Numbered from the stretch's first letter, positions 16,675 through 25,616 are shown. The stretch: 64,000 bases of DNA from Pseudomonas putida (GCF_002906855.1 NZ_MINI01000028.1:1798001-1862000), one strand, 5' to 3'. The notes: generated by a model not told the origin, from the sequence alone. Numbers and translations: made by a program.

Positions 16675-17478
16675 ATGCCCGTCGTCATAGTGGAAAATGA
16701 CACTTCACAGTGGGAAGACGAAACCGGCGCTGTCTACCACTTCCCCAAACGCTACCAATCCTTCCTCGTTCCGGGCACTGAAGTGATCTACTACAAAGGG
16801 CGCATAAAGGACAAAGCGTTTGCCTCCACCCGCCTGAGCGCTGATCCGCATTATTTTGGTACGGCGCGCATCGGTAAGGTCTACGCGGATCCTGGTAGTG
16901 CTAAGGGCGACCTTTACGCGCTGATCGAAAACTTCGCGCAGTTTGATGGTGCTGTCCCTTCCAAAATTGATGGGGTGTACCTGGAGACTATCCCTGCCAC
17001 CCGCGTAAAAAACTATTGGCGCGACGGGGTCCGGCCCATATCCCAAGCCGACTTCGATGCCATTTCAAGCCATGCGAAGCTCCAGCCTCCGCAAGCAGAA
17101 GCAGATGTGCCGAATGTAGAAGGCGACCCATTTACCTTCGAATCGGCCAATGAAGGCAGCAAATCTAGCTACTTCGGAACTCGCTACGAGCGCCGAAAAG
17201 ATCTGAGGATCAAGGCCATCGCTATCCACGGTCTTGACTGCAAAGGATGCGGATTTGATTTCGAACAGGCCTATGGTGAACACGCGAAGGGTTTCATTCA
17301 CGTTCACCATGTAGTACCGATTTCGGAATTCGGTGGCGAGAAAGCTGTAGATCCCGAGACTGATCTCGTAACGCTGTGCGCCAACTGTCACGCAGTCGTC
17401 CACCGCAAGCGGGATATGACTCTCAGCATTGATGAATTGAAAGGAATGGTGCGCGGGCGATGGGTCTTCGAGTCTTGA
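16675..17478 (+). CDS. HNH endonuclease with possible EVE/PUA-like N-terminal domain
   Basis: A 267-residue protein starting at ATG 16675, preceded by GAGGG; the codon at 16648 is upstream of this site. The N-terminal 140 residues (YHFPKRYQSFLVPGTEVIYY, HYFGTARIGKVYADP, then NYWRDGVRPIS) resemble the beta-barrel PUA/EVE-type readers of modified bases. The C-terminus is a zinc HNH nuclease with CKGCG (189-193), HVHH (209-212) and CANCH (235-239). EVE-HNH fusions are known as modification-dependent (type IV-like) restriction enzymes, so cutting of phage DNA with modified cytosine is a reasonable inference. It is in the same orientation as Zorya but separated by 456 bases, so it is probably an independent defence gene. 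Confidence 0.75.
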   Translation: MPVVIVENDTSQWEDETGAVYHFPKRYQSFLVPGTEVIYYKGRIKDKAFASTRLSADPHYFGTARIGKVYADPGSAKGDLYALIENFAQFDGAVPSKIDGVYLETIPATRVKNYWRDGVRPISQADFDAISSHAKLQPPQAEADVPNVEGDPFTFESANEGSKSSYFGTRYERRKDLRIKAIAIHGLDCKGCGFDFEQAYGEHAKGFIHVHHVVPISEFGGEKAVDPETDLVTLCANCHAVVHRKRDMTLSIDELKGMVRGRWVFES

Positions 17479-17560
17479 GCGCATTTCCCTGCTTCAGGTA
17501 ACAGCCGTCGCGCCGGGGAACGCTTGGGACATCGAGCCCAGCCCGCCACCGTTTCGCTGA

Positions 17561-18511
17561 TCAGTCGACCCACCGCCACAAGGGCTCATCCAGCACCCCA
17601 ACCCCGCGCAACTGCGTCTGCCCCTGGTGCTTCTCCAGCTCCAGCACATTGCACCCCTCACACGCCGTCAACGCGTCAATCAGCGGCCTGCTGTGCGACA
17701 CCACCCACACCTGGCTACGCAGCGAAGCGCGGATGATCAGCCGCGCCAGCGCCGGTAGCAGGTCCGCATGCAAGCTGGTCTCCGGTTCATTGAGCACCAT
17801 CAGCGACGGCGGCCGTGGCGTCAGCAGCGCAGCCATCAGCAACAGGTAACGCAGGGTCCCGTCCGACAACTCGGCACCGCCCAACGGACGCAGCAGCCCA
17901 TGCTGGTGCAACCTCACGCTGAACAAGCCACCCGGTGGTGCGTCGATCTCCAGGCGGCTGCCGGGGAATGCATCCTCCAGCGCGGCCACGAGGTCTTCCA
18001 CCTCTCCAATCTCGATGATGGTCTGCAGCGCCGAAGCAAGGTTGCGGCCATCGTGGTGCAGCACTGGCGAGCGGGTGCCCAGCTGGGGCTGGCGGCAGGG
18101 CGCATCGCGGTCGATGCGGAAGTGATCGTAGAACCGCCAGCTGTTGATGAACGCGCGCAGTTCGCCGATCTCTGGCGCTTTGCGGGGGCGACCGACGATG
18201 TTGAAGAAGCTCTCACAACTATCGGCATGCTGATCGAGCACCGTCCAGCTGTTGCCCTCGCGGGCGCGCACCATGGCGTTCTTGCGCTCTACCAACAAGG
18301 AAGAGGGGCGGTAGGCTCCAGCACCCCAGATGGCTTCAGATTTGATCTCGGGGTCGAGCATGAGCGCAGTGGGATAGGGCAGGGGAATCGGCAGGCCGAG
18401 CGAGATGGCAAAGCCGAAATCCTCGGTGGCAAAACCCAGGCGCAGGCTGTTATCTGGTCGGATGCGTAGGAAGCTTCGTCTTGAAAGCACGCTCCGGCCT
18501 TCTGCTTTCAT
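17561..18511 (-). pseudogene. AAA ATPase, truncated duplicate copy lacking Walker A
   Basis: About 293 codons match the C-terminal three-quarters of the complete ATPase at 25617-26780 with only some nine amino-acid changes. The ABC-type signature region LSDGTLRYLLL and the Walker B LMVLNEPETSL are kept. The first 97 or so codons, including the P-loop, are missing and replaced by unrelated sequence (MKAEGRSVLSRRSFLRI). It cannot bind ATP in the usual way and is best seen as a remnant. It marks the left end of an 8-kb module and one half of a long direct repeat. Confidence 0.85.
17569..18447. repeat. Left copy of 879-bp direct repeat
   Basis: Matches 25625-26503 without any indel visible at the two ends (constant offset of 8,056 bases) and with scattered substitutions. 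It consists of ATPase coding sequence. Homology begins at the CCCACCGCCACAA motif near the gene end and breaks sharply after GCGCAGGC. Confidence 0.9.
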
Positions 18512-18567
18512 CTAGCATCGGGTCCGAGCAGATTGGTTGCTGCCAAGCCTGCCCGTATTCCCGCCAC

Positions 18568-20478
18568 TCAAGATACGGAGGCTAGCAACTCCGTTTTCGC
18601 CTTCGGCACACTCAGGTCGATCAGGCTCGCCCGGCTGCGGAAATACTGCGCAGTCTGTTCGTCGCTGCAGTAGATGTAGCAACCCTTCATCCCACGAGTC
18701 ATCAAGGTTCTGTAGGTGTTCTTGATGATGAGGTCGACCAGCTCACGAGTCTCTTCGGGAGCCGTTTTCATCCGAGTTTTGTAGCCCCGAATAGATCGAT
18801 CCTGCTTGTCCCGTTTGCTTGGGTCGGTCAACACCTGTCCATCGCGAATCACCAGGTCCGGGCCGATGATCACGCCGATGTAGTCGACTTCCAGCCCTTG
18901 GCAGGTGTGAATGCAGCCGACCTGCTCGATCGAGTTCTGCGCGATGATCCACAGGCTGCCGTCCTGGTCGAGATTCCATTTGCGGCGGTAGTTGTCGCCA
19001 ATGACGATGTCATGGGCTGCAGGTTCTTTCTTGCTGGTCCAGGGCCAGCAATAGCCGGCAACGACGCGGGCCTTGTTGTGGTTGTTTTTCTGTTCAATGG
19101 CCGCATGAAGGGCTTCGGGCGTGTCGAATACCTTGAACTCGTAGAGATTGCTGTCCAGGTGCCGGTTGGCGGTCGGGCGCACTTGTAGCACGTCGTCCAG
19201 CCAAGCGAGGTAACCGTCCGAGCCGTTGCAGCGAAACTGGGAGGCGAGGGTGTACTCCTCGACCTGCGCGCCTTTGGCTTCGGCAAAGGCGCGGATTGCT
19301 TCTCGGCTGCCGATGTCGCTCAGGGTGACGCGCTGATCTTCGTCGATGAAGAAAATGGTGCAGGCCGAAGCATTGATCAGCTCTTTGATCTGGTTCTCGC
19401 CCAGATTGCCGTAGAGGCCACTTTTCTCGTTGAGGCGATGAGCTTCGTCGACGACCAGGAAGTCATTGATATTCGCGGCGGTATCGACAAAGGCGCCCGA
19501 CCCAACGAACAGGTTGGAGAAGTGGCTGCGGGTGATCGAGCCTGCCAGTTTGCTTTCGTAGACTTTGCGAGGTGCGGCGTTCTTGGAGACGTACCGGCCG
19601 TACAGGCCTTGGCCGATGAGCTTCACCAGCAGGTTGAGTGCGACCACTGTCTTCCCGGTGCCAGGGCCACCTTGAATGATCACTACCCTCGGCTTTTCAG
19701 TAGATGCGGCAGTGCCTGCGGCCATCGCTGCTTCGAAGATCTCTTTCTGATCGTCGATCAGAATGAATTCAGGTCGCGCTTTGAGCAGGCCTTTCAGAGA
19801 ATCTGCCAGCGCTTTGGACGGACGGATGGGGCTGTTTACAAGTTCATGCAGCGTGCTGTTCTCATCGCCGCTGGCGATGTGTTGCTTGATGAACGTGCGC
19901 AGCTGTTCCAGCTGCTCCTTGCCTCGCATGAACAGCGGAGCCTTGCTGGTGTAATCCTGATAATGCTTTGCGTCGAGTACGCCATCAGCTACGTAGTTAT
20001 GCAGATAGGCGCATGCCTGCACCTGGATGCCACCGGTATGCACGGCCTCGTTGAAACCGTGCAGCAGGCTGGCGTAAGACCACGCTTGATACGATGGATG
20101 AACGGTATCGCGTTCTTTGCCACCCAGCACAGTGCGCACAATCGCATCTTTGCTGGTGGCTTTCGCTTGGCTCCATTGTTTGAGTTCAACCAAAAGAACG
20201 CTGCGCTGACCCTCGGCGTTGAAGCCGGTGAGGGTAATATCGATTCGTTTCGAGGTCTGGGGAATGTGCAGCTCGATCGCCACGCCCATTGTGTCGGGCA
20301 GCCCGGGGGCTTGCAGCACATTGGCCATTTTGCCGAGGGAGTTCTTCCACGAATTGATCTCTGAGGCGCCGACCCGTTTTCCGGTCGTGGACTGGTAAGT
20401 GTCCAGAATTACGTCTTCGATATCGTCATTGATGCAGTCGTGCAGAAACTGCGATTTGGTCGCTTGGTAAACGATCAA
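18568..20478 (-). CDS. DUF2075-type helicase with N-terminal nuclease-like domain
   Basis: A 636-residue protein. The N-terminal 200 residues contain RIDITLTGF and then SVLLVELKQW, a D-...-E-x-K arrangement typical of PD-(D/E)XK nucleases. Then comes a DUF2075 SF1-like helicase core: Walker A GGPGTGKT, Walker B LVVDEAHRL, FFIDEDQRV, SQFRCNGSDG, and the late motif VGCIHTCQGLEVDYIGVI. The architecture suggests a nuclease-helicase acting on nucleic acid, known from defence neighbourhoods. It follows a MazG-like gene by 28 bases on the same strand, so the two are likely one operon. It is inside the module bounded by the ATPase duplication. Confidence 0.8.
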   Translation of the reverse strand: MIVYQATKSQFLHDCINDDIEDVILDTYQSTTGKRVGASEINSWKNSLGKMANVLQAPGLPDTMGVAIELHIPQTSKRIDITLTGFNAEGQRSVLLVELKQWSQAKATSKDAIVRTVLGGKERDTVHPSYQAWSYASLLHGFNEAVHTGGIQVQACAYLHNYVADGVLDAKHYQDYTSKAPLFMRGKEQLEQLRTFIKQHIASGDENSTLHELVNSPIRPSKALADSLKGLLKARPEFILIDDQKEIFEAAMAAGTAASTEKPRVVIIQGGPGTGKTVVALNLLVKLIGQGLYGRYVSKNAAPRKVYESKLAGSITRSHFSNLFVGSGAFVDTAANINDFLVVDEAHRLNEKSGLYGNLGENQIKELINASACTIFFIDEDQRVTLSDIGSREAIRAFAEAKGAQVEEYTLASQFRCNGSDGYLAWLDDVLQVRPTANRHLDSNLYEFKVFDTPEALHAAIEQKNNHNKARVVAGYCWPWTSKKEPAAHDIVIGDNYRRKWNLDQDGSLWIIAQNSIEQVGCIHTCQGLEVDYIGVIIGPDLVIRDGQVLTDPSKRDKQDRSIRGYKTRMKTAPEETRELVDLIIKNTYRTLMTRGMKGCYIYCSDEQTAQYFRSRASLIDLSVPKAKTELLASVS

Positions 20479-20506
20479 GGTCCTTCTTCCTTACTCAAGC
20501 TGGCAA

Positions 20507-20932
20507 TCAGAGTTGGTCGTACTTCTTGGCGGTATTGCGGGCTTTTTCGACCGGGTACTTTTCGCCGTTAAGGCGCAATTTGCGTTGAGCCGCTGCGTCC
20601 AGGTCCACGCCCAGGACCGAGGCTAGGCGTACCAGGTACATGAGCACGTCGGCGAGTTCTTCCTCGACGGCCTGTGCTGTATCCGGGTTATGGGCGGCGG
20701 ACTTGGAGGCGTCCTCGCTGAGCCATTGGAAGATCTCGTTGAGTTCACCGACTTCACCGCTCAGGGCCATGACCAGGTTCTTGGGCGAGTGGAACTGGGC
20801 CCAGTTGCGGTCGGCGGCAAATTGCTCGAGAGCCTGGGCCAGGCGGGTGGTGTCGACGAGCTGGGGTGAAGCGGTGGGGGTTGTCACGAGAGCGTCCTGT
20901 GTTAGCGGGCGAACTGGGCTGATGGGAGTCAC
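20507..20932 (-). CDS. MazG-like nucleotide pyrophosphohydrolase
   Basis: A 141-residue protein of the all-alpha NTP pyrophosphohydrolase superfamily (MazG/RS21-C6 type). The metal site is visible as E-x-x-E in SGEVGELNEIFQWL and E-x-x-D in EEELADVLMYLVRLA. It should hydrolyse nucleoside triphosphates to monophosphate and pyrophosphate, perhaps non-canonical or dCTP-like substrates. The first 25 residues are variable, and the start could be an internal codon. It is placed 28 bases before the DUF2075 gene. Depletion or cleansing of nucleotides beside a nuclease-helicase suggests a two-gene defence unit, which is inference. Confidence 0.85.
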   Translation of the reverse strand: MTPISPVRPLTQDALVTTPTASPQLVDTTRLAQALEQFAADRNWAQFHSPKNLVMALSGEVGELNEIFQWLSEDASKSAAHNPDTAQAVEEELADVLMYLVRLASVLGVDLDAAAQRKLRLNGEKYPVEKARNTAKKYDQL

Positions 20933-21069
20933 CGTTTAGCCTTCATTGCAGATGCTCGACACCATACGTCCTACAGACGAAATGAGAAAGTGTGTAGGAG
21001 AATTCGGAGTAACCTGTAAGTAGATCTAGATCAAAGAGTAGCTGTATGCCGAGATCGGGCGGACTGCTA

Positions 21070-21819
21070 TCAGTCGTAGCGAAGGGAGAGCGACTGGAGT
21101 TCGTCGAGGGCCGCCATAGCGGCTTTCCGTGACTGGTGAAGCTCGCTGGCATGGGGCTCGGGAAGATGGGTGCCAGGGGTTGGAATGGCAGACACCGTGG
21201 CGTTGCGCCAAGCGTCATAAACAGGGTTGTTGACGAAGCCAGATTCGTGCTGACCTCGTAAAAGTGCTTCCTCGATCTGTTTGGCAATAGCTGGCTTTAC
21301 AGTGCTGTAGGCAAACCGTGACGAGGGATGATTTACCACTGCTAGCGGGATCCCTGTCGAAAGCGAGGTGATCCGTTTGCCGTTGCGGATGCTGAAACAG
21401 ACAATCAACTGAGGTGCCAAAACCCTCACTACCTGCGAGAAGGCAGAGCTACTCCGCTCCCATGCGCCGTCTTGCGGAGCCTGACGATTGGCACTGACGA
21501 ATTCCTGCAAGTAGTTGTAGTAGGCGACGCTTTCCCAAAATGCCTGCCTGTCCAGGCTGGCAACACCAGTCTTGGCTTTGGTGACCGCGGTCCTGATCTT
21601 CGCAAAGTGCGCATGCTTGCGCAGCTTGCGAGTCGCCTGGGGATGCACCTGCCTCAGTGCAAGCGCCTTTATGATTTCCGGGGTAACGGTCGGGCGCTCA
21701 TGTTCTTTGTTTCCATAGTGCGATTCGCATACCAACAGCACGCGCAATCCGTGAATGCCTTCGGTGTATCGGGCTCCCACCCAGGGTGCGAATCGAACGG
21801 GATGCTGAGGTGCTGTCAT
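21070..21819 (-). CDS. Uracil-DNA-glycosylase-superfamily-like protein linked to hxs genes
   Basis: A 249-residue protein from ATG 21819, 22 bases after the hxsA stop. An upstream ATG at 21867 would overlap hxsA. A strand-turn motif RVLLVCESHYG (about residue 25) and the late VVNHPSSRFAY correspond in type and order to the GE.PG and HPS motifs of the UDG fold. FWESVAYYNYLQ and PQLIVCFSIRNG lie between. I infer that fold from pattern only; the glycosylase Asp/Asn residues are not clearly kept, so it may bind rather than cleave a substrate. The short spacing suggests co-transcription with hxsDBCA. Confidence 0.55.
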   Translation of the reverse strand: MTAPQHPVRFAPWVGARYTEGIHGLRVLLVCESHYGNKEHERPTVTPEIIKALALRQVHPQATRKLRKHAHFAKIRTAVTKAKTGVASLDRQAFWESVAYYNYLQEFVSANRQAPQDGAWERSSSAFSQVVRVLAPQLIVCFSIRNGKRITSLSTGIPLAVVNHPSSRFAYSTVKPAIAKQIEEALLRGQHESGFVNNPVYDAWRNATVSAIPTPGTHLPEPHASELHQSRKAAMAALDELQSLSLRYD

Positions 21820-21841
21820 CTGCTGGTCAACCGAAGGCAGC

Positions 21842-22438
21842 TTATGGAATTTTGATCCCCAACGCATTCAGCGTTGGCGTATCCATCCGGCCATTCACGG
21901 TCAGTGCGCTGTCCATCTGGAAGGCCATCAACGCCCCACGTGTCGCTTTGCCCATTACCCCATCGACCGCGCCCTGATAATACTGGCGCACCATCAGCGC
22001 AGTCTGCACACGCGTGACCAGATTACTTTTCTGCTCATTGGTCGCACGTGCGGTGGACTTGCTTGCACTTGTACCGCTGGTAGTGCCAGACGATTGATAT
22101 AGGCTATTGCTGCTTGAGGTACTCGGCGCGGTGTAACTGCGGGTAGTGGTAGCAGGTGGGCTGTAATAACGAGGCGAGCTGTAGCCCCCAGAGCTGCTGT
22201 AGTGAGAACTGTGTGAACTATGGGAGCTATGTGAGCTGTGCGAGCGATGTGCCGCATAAATGTTCACGGCGTCTGGAGCGTTGAGCGTGTTGGTAAATAC
22301 CGGGGGCTGCAGTTTGTCAGCAGGCTTCCAGTTCGCATCGGCGAGCGGCATGTGGCCTGCCTGTGCCAAGGTGGCGCCTGCCATTGGCAGCAGGCTGAAC
22401 CCACTGATCAGGATTTTCCAGCGGTCGAGCAGTTTCAC
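21842..22438 (-). CDS. hxsA: His-Xaa-Ser repeat protein HxsA
   Basis: A 198-residue exported protein. A signal peptide (about residues 1-27, ending ATLAQA) is followed by six His-Xaa-Ser triplets (residues 64-81: HRS, four HSS, HYS), a Ser/Thr/Tyr-rich linker, and a C-terminal peptidoglycan-binding domain (about 131-198, with QYYQGAVDGVMGKATRGAL). This is the signature of HxsA, the presumed substrate of two radical SAM enzymes. The start is GTG, overlapping the hxsC stop (GTGA), with AGGAG eight bases before it. It probably sits on the cell wall in the periplasm. The modification and purpose are unknown. Confidence 0.9.
   Translation of the reverse strand: MKLLDRWKILISGFSLLPMAGATLAQAGHMPLADANWKPADKLQPPVFTNTLNAPDAVNIYAAHRSHSSHSSHSSHSSHYSSSGGYSSPRYYSPPATTTRSYTAPSTSSSNSLYQSSGTTSGTSASKSTARATNEQKSNLVTRVQTALMVRQYYQGAVDGVMGKATRGALMAFQMDSALTVNGRMDTPTLNALGIKIP
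22196..22249 (-). repeat. Six-unit His-Xaa-Ser coding repeat in hxsA
   Basis: Tandem nine-base units of the GTGAGCTGT kind on the plus strand encode HRS, HSS four times, and HYS. Repeat number likely varies by slippage. Confidence 0.85.
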
Positions 22439-23670
22439 TGTGCACTCCTTGCGTAGGCGCTAAAGGCCTCGGGCGATAGTTGTTGTACGCCGCGGCTTTG
22501 CCAGCGGTCGGTGTGGGATTTGAAGAAGCCGGAGCAATGTTTCACGGCGGCGCATTGCTGGCAGGCATCGATGAACAGGTTCTTCCAGTCAGAGATACTC
22601 TGGCGGGCGAAGCGCGATAGGTGGGCCGGGATCAGGCACAGGGGCAGGTTGTAGATCGAGACCGGCACACCGCGGTTGAACAGGAAGAACGTGGCCTGGC
22701 TCAACGATTCCTGATAGTCCAGTGGGTCGATCCACAGCGCTTCATAGTGCTTTCTGGCAAGGCCCGTACTTTCGATACCCATCAGCGCAACATGCCGCAC
22801 GAAGGGCAGGTTCCTGAACACGTAGTGGGCCAGCTCAGGTAAGCGTGGTGTGGTCAGGCGGTTCAGCACCACGCGTATCTCGATGATCTGCTTGGCGCGG
22901 GCGAGGTTGTAAAGGCCTTGCAGGGTTTCGCTGAACGCGCCTGGCGCCTGCACCACATGGTCATGGTCTTCGGCATTGTCGGAATACAGCGGGATGCCCC
23001 AGCTCAACTGCGGGTGGCCGATGGCAGCGAGTGCTTCGATCCAGCTCGGGTCCTTGAACAGGCGCCCATTGCTGAGCACATGAACGGACTTCCGCGGCAA
23101 AACGGCTTTGCACTTGGCAAGGATTTCGAGCAGGCCGTCGCGATAAAGCGTTGGTTCACCGCCGCTGATGCCCAGGTTCTCCTCAATCGGGTCCATCAGG
23201 TCGATCAACCGAAGGTTTTCCTCGATGTGCCAGCGGTCATCGATATCCTTGGGCGGCTGCGAGCACATCAAGCAGAGGCTGTTGCAGCGATCGGTCATGA
23301 ACAGCAGATTGCTGTCCGAACCTCGTCGATAGAGCACGCGCGCCATTGTGTTGCCTGGTGTGATGGCGATGACATCGCCCGGCTGCACGACCTCTGCATC
23401 TTTGGGGCTGTGAAGGTGCAGCCTCTCGCTTTCGAAGTCGCCAACCAGCGGCTTCGGTGTCAGAAATCCACCCACTGGCAATGAAAGCAGGTGCGGGTTC
23501 CTTAGGCGTTCTTCGTTCGGCAGCCAAAGTAGCAGGTCACTGAAGTCGGCACTGCCGGCACACACTGCCAAGCCCTGTTCGATGAACTCGTCCAGAGTGA
23601 TGACCTTGAGTAGTCTGGGTTCATGCAGGTGTTGGATTACAAAGTGGGTATCTTTGCGCAGCATCGCCAT
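22435..23670 (-). CDS. hxsC: His-Xaa-Ser system radical SAM maturase HxsC
   Basis: About 411 residues from ATG 23670, which overlaps the hxsB stop by one base (TGATG); a GTG or TTG further up at 23724 is open but lies inside hxsB. The radical SAM cluster motif is RCNSLCLMC (C129, C133, C136), followed by a GGEPTLY glycine-rich SAM-binding motif. A C-terminal cysteine group CQQCAAVKHCSGF probably holds an auxiliary cluster. It belongs with HxsB as one of the two enzymes thought to modify HxsA. It is in the cytoplasm, in the middle of the four-gene operon. Confidence 0.9.
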   Translation of the reverse strand: MAMLRKDTHFVIQHLHEPRLLKVITLDEFIEQGLAVCAGSADFSDLLLWLPNEERLRNPHLLSLPVGGFLTPKPLVGDFESERLHLHSPKDAEVVQPGDVIAITPGNTMARVLYRRGSDSNLLFMTDRCNSLCLMCSQPPKDIDDRWHIEENLRLIDLMDPIEENLGISGGEPTLYRDGLLEILAKCKAVLPRKSVHVLSNGRLFKDPSWIEALAAIGHPQLSWGIPLYSDNAEDHDHVVQAPGAFSETLQGLYNLARAKQIIEIRVVLNRLTTPRLPELAHYVFRNLPFVRHVALMGIESTGLARKHYEALWIDPLDYQESLSQATFFLFNRGVPVSIYNLPLCLIPAHLSRFARQSISDWKNLFIDACQQCAAVKHCSGFFKSHTDRWQSRGVQQLSPEAFSAYARSAQ

Positions 23671-25172
23671 CAGCCCCTGTAACCCGGAAGGCGAACATCG
23701 CTGTAGGCGCGCCTGTTCAACCAAGACAGCAGCACCCGCTGTACGTTGTCGTCGCCATCGCGAAGCAGGCCGAACAAATGCTTCAGCAGCCCCATGTTCT
23801 TTTTGCAGAAGCTGCTGAAAACTCGGTGTCCGAGCGGGTCACCTTGGCGTGCGAAGTGCTCGACGGGGTCTGCGCCGCAGTAAGGAACCAGCGCACAATC
23901 CGAGCAGCCGGGTAATGCTTCTGCAACACCACTGCTAAGCAACGCCTCCATGACGGGCGATGCCAGCAGTTCCGGTAAAGGTTGCTGGACCCGACCAAGC
24001 CTCAAGCCATCTTCGCCCATCTCCAGCAACATGCGGGCTTCGTCCGACGGATAGACGTAACCGTCGTAGTTGTATACCAGCGCAGCAGTACCCGCGCCGG
24101 CCGGAGAGCGGAGGTCTACGTAGCCGGAGGAGAAGGGCGTGAGGATGTTCTTGAGCAATAGGCTCGTGTAACTCTCCGACAGATATACGCCTTGCTGGTT
24201 GATGTCCAGCAAATAGGCCAGTGCTTTCTGGTAGAAGGCCAGATATCGCTCGATCGGGTAGTCAAGGCGATGGGCACTCTTGGTGGCGAACCCATAAGGG
24301 CTCAGTGGCCGGAGCGAGATGCTGGAGAAACCTTGGTTCACATACTCGTCGATGATCGCTTCAGGCTGTTCGAGACTTCTTGAAGTCAGTGTGGTCAATG
24401 CCGAAACCGCCTCATGCCCTAGGCGTTCACGGACCCATTGGATGCCTTTTACAGTGCGCTCGTAGGAATCCCGCGATGGTGTTGGGCGGTTGGCATTGTG
24501 CAAAGGCGCCGGCCCATCGAGCGACGTCGAAAACTGGATGCGATGTTGCTGTGCGAAGTTGAGGATTTCTTCAGTCAGGTGATGCAGCGTCGTAGTGATG
24601 ACGAACTGGATGTCCCGCTGCTCGAGCACGTTTCGTTCAACTATCCATTCGACAATCTGGCGTACGCGCTCGAAGGCCAGAAGCGGCTCGCCACCCTGAA
24701 ACTCCACAGTCAGGGTGGGGGCGTTCGATTCGAAAAGTCGATCAACCGCAGCTCTGGCATCTGCCTCCGAGAGGTCGTGACCCGAGCCGCCCAGAGGGGC
24801 CCGCGACACTTGGCAGTACTGACAGGTATGGTTGCAGCGCAATGTGACCACGAACAAGTGCAGTGCCGGGCCTTGGAATAGAAAGTCCTTGCGGCTGCGA
24901 TACTGCGCGGCCATTTCCGGAAACGGATCGTGGTGGCCTGGTTCGTAGATGAAGTGACGGGCCAGCAGGTCTTTGTAAAACGGCGTGCCCGCTTCTACCC
25001 CGAAGTTACAGAGGGCCTGTAACTGCGCGTCGTTCAAATGCAAGTACTCTCCGGTATCGGCGGTGAGCAGAATGTCACGGTCATTTCCAGTGTTCATCCG
25101 CATAAATCGGATGGGCAGCAAGCGGTAGTGCTTGGCGTCGGTTGCGATGAGTGTCACTGCGAAATCCCACAT
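23670..25172 (-). CDS. hxsB: His-Xaa-Ser system radical SAM maturase HxsB
   Basis: A 500-residue radical SAM/SPASM protein. The cluster motif RCNHTCQYC (C113, C117, C120) is followed by VEFQGGEPLLAF. The C-terminus has SPASM-type cysteines GCSDCALVPYCG. The N-terminus (HYRLLPIRF then GEYLHLND) matches the HxsB family start. A GTG at 25157 overlapping the hxsD stop (GTGA) is an equally good start and would give 495 residues. It acts in the cytoplasm, presumably on HxsA before export. Overlaps on both sides show strict co-translation. Confidence 0.9.
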   Translation of the reverse strand: MWDFAVTLIATDAKHYRLLPIRFMRMNTGNDRDILLTADTGEYLHLNDAQLQALCNFGVEAGTPFYKDLLARHFIYEPGHHDPFPEMAAQYRSRKDFLFQGPALHLFVVTLRCNHTCQYCQVSRAPLGGSGHDLSEADARAAVDRLFESNAPTLTVEFQGGEPLLAFERVRQIVEWIVERNVLEQRDIQFVITTTLHHLTEEILNFAQQHRIQFSTSLDGPAPLHNANRPTPSRDSYERTVKGIQWVRERLGHEAVSALTTLTSRSLEQPEAIIDEYVNQGFSSISLRPLSPYGFATKSAHRLDYPIERYLAFYQKALAYLLDINQQGVYLSESYTSLLLKNILTPFSSGYVDLRSPAGAGTAALVYNYDGYVYPSDEARMLLEMGEDGLRLGRVQQPLPELLASPVMEALLSSGVAEALPGCSDCALVPYCGADPVEHFARQGDPLGHRVFSSFCKKNMGLLKHLFGLLRDGDDNVQRVLLSWLNRRAYSDVRLPGYRG

Positions 25173-25522
25173 CCAGCGAGTGCGGCTCGAGCTAGAACTT
25201 CGCGTAACCTCGACGTTTCGCGGTTAATGTGGTCGCGTAGGGCGAAGTCATTCAGATGCTGGAGTATCAGTGAATGCGCCTGCTGCGGAGAAAGTGCCAG
25301 TTCTACTGCAGTGGGGAAAGCCGTGAGGCAGACCTTGCTGGCTTCAATGCCGATCTGGATCGCTACGGTGTCAGCCAAAGCGTAAGCAGCGCGTTGCACC
25401 ACGCCCAGCGGGTAGGCGGCGCTGTCGATTTGCAGCGTGACTGGCCATGTCATCGGAACCGGTCCTTCAAGTCCGTTGGGAACGTGTGGATTTTGCCGGT
25501 TAACGAGGCATAGTGCCATCAC
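25154..25522 (-). CDS. hxsD: His-Xaa-Ser system protein HxsD
   Basis: A small protein, first gene of the hxs operon. The 122-codon ORF probably starts at the internal ATG 25453 (MTWPVTLQIDSAAYPLGVVQ), giving about 99 residues, the usual HxsD size; AAGGACC precedes it. The body (RAAYALADTVAIQIGIEASK, then LHLNDFALRDHINRET-like helices) fits the family, whose role is unknown. It may be a binding partner or recognition protein for the radical SAM enzymes. The stop overlaps the likely hxsB GTG start. Confidence 0.82.
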   Translation of the reverse strand: MMALCLVNRQNPHVPNGLEGPVPMTWPVTLQIDSAAYPLGVVQRAAYALADTVAIQIGIEASKVCLTAFPTAVELALSPQQAHSLILQHLNDFALRDHINRETSRLREVLARAALAGCGISQ

Positions 25523-25616
25523 AATTTTTACATTTGCACACGTCTAACTGACGGAGCGGATGCCGCACGCCGTTTGCACCGGCAACTGAAACGGGATAGG
25601 CCGAGGGTTGTCCCCC

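Noticed and set aside
1111..17478. A 3' repeat of the tRNA-Pro gene that would mark the right island end
   Set aside because: I looked for the T-loop and acceptor end sequence downstream and saw no second copy, so no attachment sites are called.
22196..22249. Nine-base tandem repeats that could suggest a CRISPR or minisatellite
   Set aside because: They are in frame and encode the His-Xaa-Ser triplets of HxsA; there are no spacers.
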